The position numbers and the translations under genes were made by a program. Below, piece by piece: positions 56,735 to 64,000 of a DNA stretch of 64,000 nucleotides. This stretch comes from Liquorilactobacillus aquaticus DSM 21051 (lineage in GTDB: Bacteria > Bacillota > Bacilli > Lactobacillales > Lactobacillaceae): the NCBI RefSeq assembly GCF_001436755.1, contig NZ_AYZD01000004.1, forward strand, positions 22,172 to 86,171, in the 5' to 3' direction. The notes under the pieces are model-generated. The model worked only from the letters and a program-made list of their open reading frames with translations, did not search any database and was not told the DNA's origin. Numbering within the stretch: position 1 is the first letter of the stretch; each line of letters starts with the position of its first letter.

Positions 56735-57445
56735 TCAACCACCCAAATATGCTCTTTGGACAGCAGGATCACCCAATAACTTTGCCCCTGTTCCGTCCAT
56801 TTTTACCTCACCTGCCGCTAAGACGTATCCTCGATCGGAAATAGACAAAGCTTTTTTAGCATTCTGCTCAATCAACAGAATAGTTGTTCCTTGCTGTTTA
56901 ATTGCTTCAACGATTTCAAATATTTTGTTGATAAATATTGGTGCAAGTCCCATGGAAGGTTCGTCCAACAGAAGCAATTTGGGTTTTGACATTAAGGCTC
57001 GACCAATTGCCAGCATTTGCTGTTCTCCACCCGAAAGTGTTGCAGCATCTTGATTTTCACGTTTTTTTAAAATATGAAAGTGTTCATAGACTTCTTCCAT
57101 AGACTCTTTAATTTGCTGTCGATCCTTCTGCAAAAAGGCTCCCATCTGCAAATTTTCTTTAACTGATAATCCTGGAAAAATATGTCTTCCTTCGGGTACA
57201 TGTGAGATCCCAGCAGCCACGATATCAGGTGCCTTTTTTTTCCCAATATCTCTTCCTAAATAGTTTATCGATCCACTGGTAGGTTTTAAAAGTCCGGAAA
57301 TTGACTTTAAAATCGTGGTTTTCCCCGCACCGTTAGCTCCTATAAGCGATACGATTTCACCTTCATTAATTTCAAAACTAACACCCTTGATAGCATTAAT
57401 AACACCATAGTTTACAACAAGATTCTTAACTTCCATTATTATCAT
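56735..57445 (-). CDS. livF: Branched-chain amino acid ABC transporter ATPase
   Basis: 236 residues. Walker A GANGAGKTT, signature LSGGEQQMLAIGRAL, Walker B KLLLLDEPSMGLAP: the SMGLAP ending is typical of LivF. Last gene of the five-gene liv operon, 6 bases after livG. Confidence 0.94.
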   Translation of the reverse strand: MIIMEVKNLVVNYGVINAIKGVSFEINEGEIVSLIGANGAGKTTILKSISGLLKPTSGSINYLGRDIGKKKAPDIVAAGISHVPEGRHIFPGLSVKENLQMGAFLQKDRQQIKESMEEVYEHFHILKKRENQDAATLSGGEQQMLAIGRALMSKPKLLLLDEPSMGLAPIFINKIFEIVEAIKQQGTTILLIEQNAKKALSISDRGYVLAAGEVKMDGTGAKLLGDPAVQRAYLGG

Positions 57446-57451
57446 CCCAGC

Positions 57452-58231
57452 TTACCCCTCTTCACCTAAGTAGGCTTTAATCACCGCCTTGTTCTGCTGA
57501 ATTTCACTTGGCGTTCCCTCAGCCAACATCTTTCCTTGATCTAAAACATAAATACGTTCTGCTAAATTCATCACTAATGACATATCGTGTTCAATTAAAA
57601 GGACCGTAATATGGAATTGTTTTTGAATTTTACGGATTAAACGGGTAAGATCTGCAGTTTCTTCAGGATTCATTCCAGCTGCTGGTTCGTCAAGAAATAA
57701 AATTTTGGGTTGCATGGCCAACCCACGCACAATTTCAAGACGACGTTGAATTCCATATGGCAGATTAGAAGCTAATTTATACATGTCTTTATCTAAATCA
57801 AAGATAGCCAATAAATCTCGCGCTTTTTTTAGAATTTCATCTTCCGTCCGGTAAAAGCTTGGAAAACGAAAAATCGACTTTAAAAATCCTTCCTTATATT
57901 GATTAGTCATTGCAACTAAGACATTGTCTAAAACCGTCATATTTTTAAACAATCGTATATTTTGAAAGGTACGTGCACAACCTAGACTAGCAATCTGATA
58001 AGCCTTTTTGTTATTTAAAGAGATTAGATCTTCTTTTTCGCGAAAACGAATTGTTCCTGAGGTCTGAGAAATAACACCTGTCAGTAAATTAAAAACTGTG
58101 GTTTTCCCTGCTCCATTCGGGCCAATCAGAGCAACAAGTTCATCTTCTTTTAATTGCAATGACACATTTGAAACAGCTGTCAAACCGCCAAACTTTTTAA
58201 CTAAACTATCAACTTTAAGTATAGTCCTCAC
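57452..58231 (-). CDS. livG: Branched-chain amino acid ABC transporter ATPase
   Basis: 259 residues from the GTG at 58231 (AAGGAG 12 bases upstream; the frame extends further left without a site). Walker A GPNGAGKTT, GCARTFQNIRLFKNMTV (the LivG Q-loop), and Walker B KILFLDEPAAGMNPEE. With livF it powers the two permeases. Confidence 0.93.
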   Translation of the reverse strand: MRTILKVDSLVKKFGGLTAVSNVSLQLKEDELVALIGPNGAGKTTVFNLLTGVISQTSGTIRFREKEDLISLNNKKAYQIASLGCARTFQNIRLFKNMTVLDNVLVAMTNQYKEGFLKSIFRFPSFYRTEDEILKKARDLLAIFDLDKDMYKLASNLPYGIQRRLEIVRGLAMQPKILFLDEPAAGMNPEETADLTRLIRKIQKQFHITVLLIEHDMSLVMNLAERIYVLDQGKMLAEGTPSEIQQNKAVIKAYLGEEG

Positions 58232-58235
58232 TACC

Positions 58236-59195
58236 TTACACGCTCCTTCGTTTAATATGATTGAATAAGCGTCTAATCGAAAATTCCCATGTTCCCAGCA
58301 GACCTGATGGCTTAAAAACCATGAGCAGAACCAGAGCTGCCGCATAAATCACCATTCGTAAAGTACCAAAATCCTGCAGCACGGTATCTAAGATTCCTAA
58401 GACAACAGCTGCCAGAAATGTTCCAGTGACACTCCCTACTCCTCCAAGGACAACTATGATCAAAATTGAAATTGATTCCATAATTCCAAAATCATTTGGC
58501 GCAATTGTTTGTAAATATGATGCATGCAATGAGCCTGCAATAGCGGCTGTTACTGCTCCAAGTACAAAAGCTGCGAGCTTCCATTTAGTGGTATTTATCC
58601 CCATAGCTTCAGCAGCAATTTCGTCTTCACGAACAGATTTGATTACTCTGCCGCCACGACTATTAATGAAATTAACGGTAATAATCGTCGTGATACACAT
58701 TATTACGTAAACAATTGGCCATGTAGCAAATTGCGGAATATTAAACATTCCAGCCGGTCCGTTAGTGATTTTCATATTATTGATAATAATACGTATAATC
58801 TCAGCTGCTCCCATTGTTGCAATAGCTAAGTAGTCCCCTCTTAAACGTAATGTCGGGATGCCAACAATTAAAGCTGCAACCACCGCTATAATCATACCAA
58901 CTATAAATGAAACATAAAATCCTCCAATACTTACGGTTTTTTGAGTAATAATTGCGGTTGTGTACGCTCCAATCGCCATAAAACCAGCATGACCTAACGA
59001 AAATTGACCAGCGAAACCGATAATTAAATTTAAACCTACTGCCAAAATAATATTGATCCAAATCGTTACCAACATATTTTCAATAAAACTATCGATCATC
59101 CCTACCATTATCAATGTATTCATGAGGTAGAAACCAGTTATCATGATGATGAACCAACAAAGATTGTATTTAAAATTTGCTTTCAAAACATTCAC
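58236..59195 (-). CDS. livM: Branched-chain amino acid ABC transporter permease
   Basis: 319 residues, about ten helices. LNLIIGFAGQFSLGHAGFMAIGAYT and TLRLRGDYLAIATMGAAEIIRI are the LivM core motifs. It starts at the GTG right after the livH stop (TAG then GTG) and ends 4 bases before livG. Confidence 0.95.
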   Translation of the reverse strand: MNVLKANFKYNLCWFIIMITGFYLMNTLIMVGMIDSFIENMLVTIWINIILAVGLNLIIGFAGQFSLGHAGFMAIGAYTTAIITQKTVSIGGFYVSFIVGMIIAVVAALIVGIPTLRLRGDYLAIATMGAAEIIRIIINNMKITNGPAGMFNIPQFATWPIVYVIMCITTIITVNFINSRGGRVIKSVREDEIAAEAMGINTTKWKLAAFVLGAVTAAIAGSLHASYLQTIAPNDFGIMESISILIIVVLGGVGSVTGTFLAAVVLGILDTVLQDFGTLRMVIYAAALVLLMVFKPSGLLGTWEFSIRRLFNHIKRRSV

Positions 59196-60074
59196 CTAAA
59201 CCTTTTCTTTAACATTTTTGCCAAAGATTCCCATTGGGCGTATCAGCAAAATAACGATTAATACCACATAAACAACAGCATCTTTATACGCTGATAAGCC
59301 AATTGACTGAACTAGCGTTTCCAAAAGCCCAATTAAAAATCCGCCCAACGATGCTCCTGGAACTGAGCCAATTCCCCCAACAACTGCTGCCACAAAGGCC
59401 TTGATTCCAGGAGTCAAACCCATTAGCGGATCAATCGAATTATAGTACAACCCAATCATTACACCCGCTGCCCCCGCCATCGACGACCCTAAGGCAAAAG
59501 TAAAAGAGATCGTTCGATTAAGATCGACTCCAACTAACTCAGCTGCAGCATTATCTACTGAAACAGCTCTCATCGCGCGGCCCATTTTAGTCCGCTTAAT
59601 GATCAATTGTAGAATCAGCATCAAAACGCAAGATGTAATCAGAATTTCAAGTTGAATATTTGAAATTCTTACTCCACCGATATCATAGTTAACTTGTTTT
59701 ACTACTTGCGGAAAATCACGTGCGTTCGAACCAAAAAGATATGCCATCCCATTCTCAAGAAAAAATGACACTCCAATGGCAGTGATCAAAGCCGTGATGC
59801 GAGGCGAATGCCGTAAAGGCCTATATGCAAGATACTCAATTATGACCCCACATATACCGCATACCACCATCGCCGACAATAAAGCCAACATAAAGTTAAA
59901 ATGCCAAACATTGATAACATAATATCCCCAAAAAGCTCCCAGCATGTAGATATCACCATGAGCAAAATTGATCAGCTTGATAATGCCGTAGACCATTGTA
60001 TATCCTAAAGCCAGCAATGCATAAATGCTTCCCAGCGATAAACCATTAATTACCTGTTGAAAAAATATTTGCAC
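59196..60074 (-). CDS. livH: Branched-chain amino acid ABC transporter permease
   Basis: 292 residues, about eight helices, start GTG with AGGAGG 8 bases upstream. GLSLGSIYALLALGYTMVYGIIKLINFAHGDIYMLGAF is the LivH motif, and AALVGVDLNRTISFTFALG plus AFVAAVVGGIGSVPGA follow. Confidence 0.95.
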   Translation of the reverse strand: MQIFFQQVINGLSLGSIYALLALGYTMVYGIIKLINFAHGDIYMLGAFWGYYVINVWHFNFMLALLSAMVVCGICGVIIEYLAYRPLRHSPRITALITAIGVSFFLENGMAYLFGSNARDFPQVVKQVNYDIGGVRISNIQLEILITSCVLMLILQLIIKRTKMGRAMRAVSVDNAAAELVGVDLNRTISFTFALGSSMAGAAGVMIGLYYNSIDPLMGLTPGIKAFVAAVVGGIGSVPGASLGGFLIGLLETLVQSIGLSAYKDAVVYVVLIVILLIRPMGIFGKNVKEKV

Positions 60075-60121
60075 CGTGTTCTCCTCCTAATTAATCAGTT
60101 TTCATCGCTAAAGCTGAAAGA

Positions 60122-61315
60122 TCATTTAATTTCCGTAGCTGCACTAACTTTTCCATTTGACAAAGTTTCAACAACTATCGGCTTGTTAGCATTGTGCTTG
60201 CTATCAATTGTGATTTTTCCTGTAACACCGTCAAAATTCTTGATTTTTGTCAATCCTTCTGCAATTTTAGCCGAATCAGCCGATTTCTCGTTCTCAATCG
60301 CTTTCTTAATCATATAAACTGAATCATAGGCAAGAGCTGAAAAAGTTGGGGCTTCTTCATTGTATTGTTCTTTGAAAGCCTTCATGAATTTTTTGGCTGT
60401 TCCATTTTGATTAGCAACCCGTGTCGAGAATGGAGTAGTGTAATAGACATTTGTTGCATTCTCGTTCCCAGCGATTTGAGCTAATTTAGGATCTGCCATT
60501 CCATCACTCCCAATAATTGGAACATTTATTCCTGCCTGTCTTGCTTGCTTGACAATTAAACCTATTTCCGAGTAGTAACCTGGCGCATAGATCGCATCAA
60601 TTTTTTTATTCTTAAATGAAGTTAAAATAGCATTAAAATCTTTGTCCCCTTCTTGGAAATATTGAGAGGCTGCAATTTTCCCTTTATATGCTTTTTTAAA
60701 GGCCTTAGCTAACCCAGTTCCATAATCACTAGAATTATCCGCCAAAACCGCAACTCTCTTCGCTTTTAAATTTGTATATGCAAACTTAGCAGCTGTTGAA
60801 CCTTGAAAATTATTTTGGTAACAAGCTCGGAAAACATATGGTTGAACTTTGCCACTTTTTTGCAACGTATAATTAGGATCTGTTGCAGATGGACTTACGC
60901 TTGGGACCGCTGCTTTCGTAATATTTGGGATTTGGGCGGTTCCTGCATTCGTTGTTGCTGGACCGACAATTGCATTAACTTTGTCTTTATTCACTAATTG
61001 TGCAGCAACAGAAGCTGAGGTACTCGTAGATGTTTTATTGTCTCGAATGATCAAACTAACTTTTTTCTTCTTGCCGTCAACATTAATCCCGCCGTTCTTA
61101 TTGATTTGATCTACAGCCATTTGAATACCCTGTTTCTGAGAATTTCCATAACCTGCTGCTGCTCCCGAAAGTTCCATATTCACGCCAATTTTAATTGTTT
61201 TACCAGCTGCATTACCTTTACTTGCAGTTTTTGCAGTACTACATCCAGCAAGCATACCTGCTACCAACATTGCCGTTCCAAAACCCATTATTTTTTTTAT
61301 CATCTTTCTTTTCAT
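60122..61315 (-). CDS. livJ: Branched-chain amino acid-binding lipoprotein
   Basis: 397 residues from the ATG at 61315. Lipobox MLAGC (Cys near residue 25), then the type 1 periplasmic-binding fold (IGVNMELSGAAAGYGNSQKQGIQMAVDQIN), with VGPATTNAGTAQIPN lining the amino-acid carboxyl site. It captures Leu, Ile or Val outside for LivHMGF. First gene of the operon, about 90 bases after the attenuator, with AAGTGGG before the ATG. Confidence 0.95.
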   Translation of the reverse strand: MKRKMIKKIMGFGTAMLVAGMLAGCSTAKTASKGNAAGKTIKIGVNMELSGAAAGYGNSQKQGIQMAVDQINKNGGINVDGKKKKVSLIIRDNKTSTSTSASVAAQLVNKDKVNAIVGPATTNAGTAQIPNITKAAVPSVSPSATDPNYTLQKSGKVQPYVFRACYQNNFQGSTAAKFAYTNLKAKRVAVLADNSSDYGTGLAKAFKKAYKGKIAASQYFQEGDKDFNAILTSFKNKKIDAIYAPGYYSEIGLIVKQARQAGINVPIIGSDGMADPKLAQIAGNENATNVYYTTPFSTRVANQNGTAKKFMKAFKEQYNEEAPTFSALAYDSVYMIKKAIENEKSADSAKIAEGLTKIKNFDGVTGKITIDSKHNANKPIVVETLSNGKVSAATEIK

Positions 61316-61404
61316 CTCTGATCCCACTTTCTTTTTTTTAGATTATTGTGATTCATATTATGCATAAATAATAAAAAATAAATTTCTACCTCCCTTAGAC
61401 AAAC

Positions 61405-61488
61405 AAAAAACCTCATTCCTTTCGAGAATGAGGTTTGAAGTACCTTGATGATCAAGCCCCATTACCAAAGACGAATAAGGGCTCGATC
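61405..61488 (-). terminator. liv attenuator with alternative pairings
   Basis: Minus strand. Terminator AACCTCATT/AATGAGGTT (61405-61435) with TTTTTT. A long hairpin GATCGAGCCCTTATT (61474-61488) with GTAATGGGGCTTGATC (61450-61465) precedes it. The segment CTTTGGTAATGGGGCT (61455-61470) can pair with the leader's Leu-codon segment AGCCCTACTACTAAAG (61545-61560; 15 of 16 positions, two G-T). Its AATGGGGCTT can also pair with AACCTCATT, the 5' arm of the terminator. The 1:2, 2:3 and 3:4 sets of an attenuator are thus all visible. Confidence 0.87.
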
Positions 61489-61517
61489 AATCAGTTAAAT
61501 TATATGGCGTGAGCCAT

Positions 61518-61619
61518 TTAATTAACTAACATCGGGTCCTTTATCTTTAGTAGTAGGGCTAAATCTTGACGGATAACGGTTATCTTATTTTCAGTTGAAT
61601 TCAAATGTTTATTTTTCAT
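61518..61619 (-). CDS. Leu-rich leader peptide of the liv operon
   Basis: 33 codons with AGGAGG 7 bases before ATG. Residues 20-24 (LALLL) include three CTA codons in a row; a Val, an Ile and further Leu codons lie around them. It ends about 80 bases before the terminator. The CTA codons sit inside the segment 61545-61560 that pairs with the attenuator. Stalling at uncharged tRNA-Leu should release that partner and allow read-through into livJ. No other function is likely for a peptide this short. Confidence 0.87.
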   Translation of the reverse strand: MKNKHLNSTENKITVIRQDLALLLKIKDPMLVN

Positions 61620-61658
61620 AATAATAACCTCCTGTCAAAATTTAATGTGAATAACGGT

Positions 61659-61687
61659 AGTATAAGTGAATCTTAATCTTTAGTCAA
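61659..61687 (-). promoter_or_regulatory. Promoter of the liv operon
   Basis: Minus strand TTGACT and TATACT with a 17-base spacer, about 40 bases before the leader peptide. Confidence 0.8.
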
Positions 61688-61755
61688 CCTTTTTTTAACA
61701 TTTATGAACATTAGTGAAAATACTCTTTTCGCTGACTGACCAAAAATCGCCAATA

Positions 61756-62697
61756 CTACTCAATATACTTTAGTTTTCCTTTGAAATCATCCAGCTTTTC
61801 ATATCCCTTGCTCTGCATAATCATTTCTAACTCATGAGTCAATCGTTCAAAAACACCTGGTCCTTCTTTCATTAGCGCTGTTCCTACTTGAACCATGCTT
61901 GCTCCACACAAAATATGTTCAAATACATCACGACCAGTTTTTATCCCACCAGTTCCAATAATCTGAATTTTAGGATCTAAACGTTGATAAAAAGCATGTA
62001 CATTTGCTAGAGCAGTCGGCTTTATATAATCGCCACCGATTCCTCCAAAACCATTCTTAGGTTTAATAACAACTTTTTCTTGTGCATCATCAATATACAA
62101 CCCATTACCAATGCTATTAACACTGTTGACATAAGTCAATGGATACTTGTTCAGAATCTTAGCCATTTGATCGAAATGAACAATATCAAAATATGGTGGT
62201 AATTTAACTCCCAAAAGTCCCTCATAATTTTCAAAGACCGTCTTCAAAATCATATCAACTGTTTCAAAATCATATCCAGTTTGTGGTTTCCCCGGGACAT
62301 TAGGGCAAGATAAGTTCAACTCTACGATGCCTTTAAATCCTGAATTTTCAACTTTCTCTAATAACAGCACATCCTCTTGAACGTTGAAACCTGTACAGGA
62401 AACAAAGTAAGTTTTGTTAGGATTCTGCTGTTGTATTTTTTGGACAAAATCTAAATAATATTCAAGCCCTTGATTTGGTAAACCCATTGAATTAATACTG
62501 CCAAAATTTGTTTCAAAATAACGTGGCTTTGGATTCCCTTTCCGTGCCTGTAAAGTACCACTTTTAGTTACAAAAGAGGCTGCTTTCGACTTATCAACTT
62601 CCAATAATTCTTTTTCATCGTAACACCAAACTCCAGATGCATTCATAATACAATTATCAAACTTTTTTTGCGCAATGCTTGTTGCGGTTGAAACCAT
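61756..62697 (-). CDS. pyrD: Dihydroorotate dehydrogenase, class 1A (fumarate)
   Basis: 313 residues from the ATG at 62697 (AAGGGGTG upstream). [20 protein letters not shown] and [19 protein letters not shown] hold the FMN and substrate contacts; the Cys in NLSCPN is the class 1 catalytic base. Size and sequence match the class 1A PyrDA of Lactococcus, which oxidises dihydroorotate to orotate and reduces fumarate to succinate. No pyrK lies beside it, which fits class 1A. The fumC gene in this window could supply the acceptor. Confidence 0.93.
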   Translation of the reverse strand: MVSTATSIAQKKFDNCIMNASGVWCYDEKELLEVDKSKAASFVTKSGTLQARKGNPKPRYFETNFGSINSMGLPNQGLEYYLDFVQKIQQQNPNKTYFVSCTGFNVQEDVLLLEKVENSGFKGIVELNLSCPNVPGKPQTGYDFETVDMILKTVFENYEGLLGVKLPPYFDIVHFDQMAKILNKYPLTYVNSVNSIGNGLYIDDAQEKVVIKPKNGFGGIGGDYIKPTALANVHAFYQRLDPKIQIIGTGGIKTGRDVFEHILCGASMVQVGTALMKEGPGVFERLTHELEMIMQSKGYEKLDDFKGKLKYIE

Positions 62698-62791
62698 AGT
62701 CAATAATCACCCCTTGTATAGTTGAAACTATTATAAGCTATTTTCTTCTCGCTTAACAAGTCTGGTTACCTGCAGAGCTCCTTATATTTTA

Positions 62792-62911
62792 TTAGTTGCG
62801 GGCTGTTAAGGCAATCAGTTTACTATTTTTAGCAACTTTGTCCACTGTGATCCTGTTAACGACTTCATAAGCAATCATATCACTCTGATCAATTTTAATA
62901 GTTGCTACGTA
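62792..62911 (-). pseudogene. Possible coding remnant, unidentified
   Basis: About 39 codons of protein-like sequence (VATIKIDQSDMIAYEVVN, then RITVDKVAKNSKLIALTARN) preceded by two in-frame stops and with no start codon or ribosome site. It may be the C-terminus of a decayed gene. Not recognised. The gap 62704-63040 otherwise holds only the hairpin at its left-hand gene boundary. Confidence 0.3.
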
Positions 62912-62933
62912 TTACTAAAAAGCTTTAATGTAT

Positions 62934-63033
62934 GCAAAAAGCCTTAAACCTGTAATGGTATTCCTCACTCAGTTATTGTTTTTAACATTCCTGAGTAAAA
63001 TTTTTAATACCTGCCAGTTTAAGGCTTTCTTGC
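62934..63033. terminator. Long nested hairpin after the DUF975 gene
   Basis: GCAAAAAGCCTTAAAC pairs with GTTTAAGGCTTTCTTGC; inside, GGTATT/AATACC and ACTCAG/CTGAGT also pair, giving a hairpin of about 100 bases. T-runs flank both ends. It lies 8 bases beyond the DUF975 stop codon; larger than the other terminators here. Confidence 0.65.
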
Positions 63034-63040
63034 TATTTTT

Positions 63041-63799
63041 TTAATATTTAACAATGATCGGCTCATCGTTTTTCGAATAAAACTCCGGTTTCTGTTCCTC
63101 TACCAAATTCTTGTAGAAAGAGACATATGTCGCTGTTTTGTAAGGTGTTAACCAAATATACCCAATACCAAAGGTTAGTAATGCTAAAACATCCCAACCT
63201 ATGAAGCTTAACTTAAGCACAAAAAATTCCAACTTATGTCCATTCATTAATTTGCGGCTTTTTGTAATATAATCAAGATAATTAGTATCTTCATTATCTT
63301 GTTCAGAAAGATCCTTATAAATCAAATATGTCTGTGAATAAGACAAGCTTTTAATAATACCAGGAACAATGAAGAGTAGTGACCATAGCAAGGTAAAAAC
63401 GCTAATCAATATATACAGAACTAGCACTGCAATGAAATAGCGCTTAGAGAAAACACTAAAGGCACCTTTTAAAACTTTAAAATCAGCATTTTTCGTTCTC
63501 AACCAGTCCAAAAAAGTAAAATTAATACCAACTATCAACATTGTCATAAATAACCCTGCAAAAGAACTACCAAAACTATTCCCACTATTAGATACAGAAT
63601 TGTCATTTGAAATGGTAGACATCTCACTTCCACTTCCATACTGACTAACGAGATAGAGTACCACTAATACCACCGCAGCAACAAGCATACTAAGCAGAAT
63701 TTGAAAAGCAACTGGAATAATGGTTAATTTAATTGCCTGACCCCAATTCCCTCTAAAAATATCTTTAACCTCTTTTTTTAATTCTCTACGCGATTTCAT
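63041..63799 (-). CDS. DUF975 family membrane protein
   Basis: 252 residues, about six helices, starting with the family's RRELKKEVKDIFRGNWGQAIKL. A Ser/Asn-rich loop follows helix 1; SLSYSQTYLIYKDLSE and GIGYIWLTPYKTATYVSFY are the conserved DUF975 stretches. Function unknown; no conserved catalytic residues. GGGGGTG precedes ATG. Located between pyrD and the rRNA operon end. Confidence 0.87.
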   Translation of the reverse strand: MKSRRELKKEVKDIFRGNWGQAIKLTIIPVAFQILLSMLVAAVVLVVLYLVSQYGSGSEMSTISNDNSVSNSGNSFGSSFAGLFMTMLIVGINFTFLDWLRTKNADFKVLKGAFSVFSKRYFIAVLVLYILISVFTLLWSLLFIVPGIIKSLSYSQTYLIYKDLSEQDNEDTNYLDYITKSRKLMNGHKLEFFVLKLSFIGWDVLALLTFGIGYIWLTPYKTATYVSFYKNLVEEQKPEFYSKNDEPIIVKY

Positions 63800-63901
63800 T
63801 AATGTTTCACCCCCTTTTCAACCTATATATTCAATCTTCCCGTCTTTATTATACCGAAGGAAAAAATTAATTCGTATTAAAAAGCCTTGTAAAAAAAGAA
63901 A

Positions 63902-63948
63902 GAGCGAGTTTGAGTAAAGCTATAATCAGCTTTATTCAAACTCGCTTT
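63902..63948 (-). terminator. rRNA operon terminator
   Basis: Minus strand AGCGAGTTTGAATAAAGCT pairs with AGCTTTACTCAAACTCGCT, then TCTTTCTTTTTTT. It lies 6 bases beyond the 5S rRNA 3' end. Confidence 0.9.
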
Positions 63949-63953
63949 TATTT

Positions 63954-64000
63954 GCACGGCAACGACCTACCCTCGCAGGGGGCGATCCCCCAACTACTAT
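63954..64000 (-). rRNA. rrf: 5S ribosomal RNA, 3' end (partial)
   Basis: The minus strand reads AGTAGTTGGGGGATCGCCCC then CTGCGAGGGTAGGTCGTTGC and ends CGTGC, the 3' part of lactobacillar 5S rRNA with its helix IV/V and closing stem. The rest of the rRNA operon lies beyond the window edge. Confidence 0.95.

Overview
This AT-rich window reads as a Lactobacillaceae chromosome, or a close relative within Lactobacillales. The pointers are Apf-type and LysM/NlpC cell-wall proteins, a class 1A (fumarate-linked) dihydroorotate dehydrogenase, T-box leaders, a DUF1659/DUF2922 pair, an S-methylmethionine salvage operon and the 3' end of a 5S rRNA gene at the right edge. Species cannot be fixed from sequence reading alone. 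Genes are dense, mostly on the minus strand, with AGGAGG-type ribosome binding sites and strong hairpin terminators. I saw no insertion sequence, prophage, CRISPR array or tRNA.

Layout. 1-1.5 kb: end of an ABC transporter (permease, ATPase). 1.7-5.2 kb: pyruvyl transferase, small dehydrogenase, EndA-like nuclease, DJ-1/PfpI protein. 5.3-8.1 kb: two divergent ketopantoate-reductase paralogues, each behind its own T-box with an apparent isoleucine (AUC) specifier. 8.2-14.1 kb: dicarboxylate/fumarate operon (fumC, FMN reductase, fumarate-reductase-type flavoprotein, DASS transporter, LysR regulator). 14.5-17.2 kb: mmuP-mmuM behind an apparent methionine T-box. 17.3-29.2 kb: acetolactate synthase, CDF exporter, Tpx, TetR regulator, phosphatase, nitroreductase, two VIT-family proteins, Dps, BASS transporter. 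29.3-37.7 kb: ilv cluster (zinc-ribbon gene, leader peptide, ilvB, ilvN, ilvC, ilvA, ABC ATPase, ridA, ilvD). 37.8-39.5 kb: MHS-family transporter behind its own Ile-rich leader peptide. 39.5-51.9 kb: fructosamine kinase, aldehyde dehydrogenase, Rrf2 regulator, Apf-like LysM protein, sugar transporter, glycosyltransferase, HD hydrolase, Zn/Mn ABC transporter. 52-54.4 kb: serC-serA. 55-56.5 kb: LysM/NlpC-P60 hydrolase. 56.7-61.7 kb: liv branched-chain amino acid ABC transporter behind a Leu-codon leader peptide. 61.7-64 kb: pyrD, DUF975 protein, rRNA operon end.

The striking theme is branched-chain amino acid (BCAA) control by RNA leaders. Three separate transcription units (ilv biosynthesis, an MHS transporter, the liv importer) each carry a short ORF with runs of Ile/Val/Leu codons, followed by mutually exclusive hairpins that end in a terminator. 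Two further genes (the ketopantoate-reductase paralogues) carry Ile-type T-boxes. The sequence thus predicts five leaders in 56 kb that sense charged BCAA-tRNA by two mechanisms, and it assigns the MHS transporter and the two reductases to BCAA or 2-oxoacid metabolism. Other themes are fumarate metabolism (fumC, a two-protein fumarate reductase, and PyrDA, which uses fumarate) and metal handling (VIT pair, CDF exporter, Dps, Zn/Mn ABC importer).
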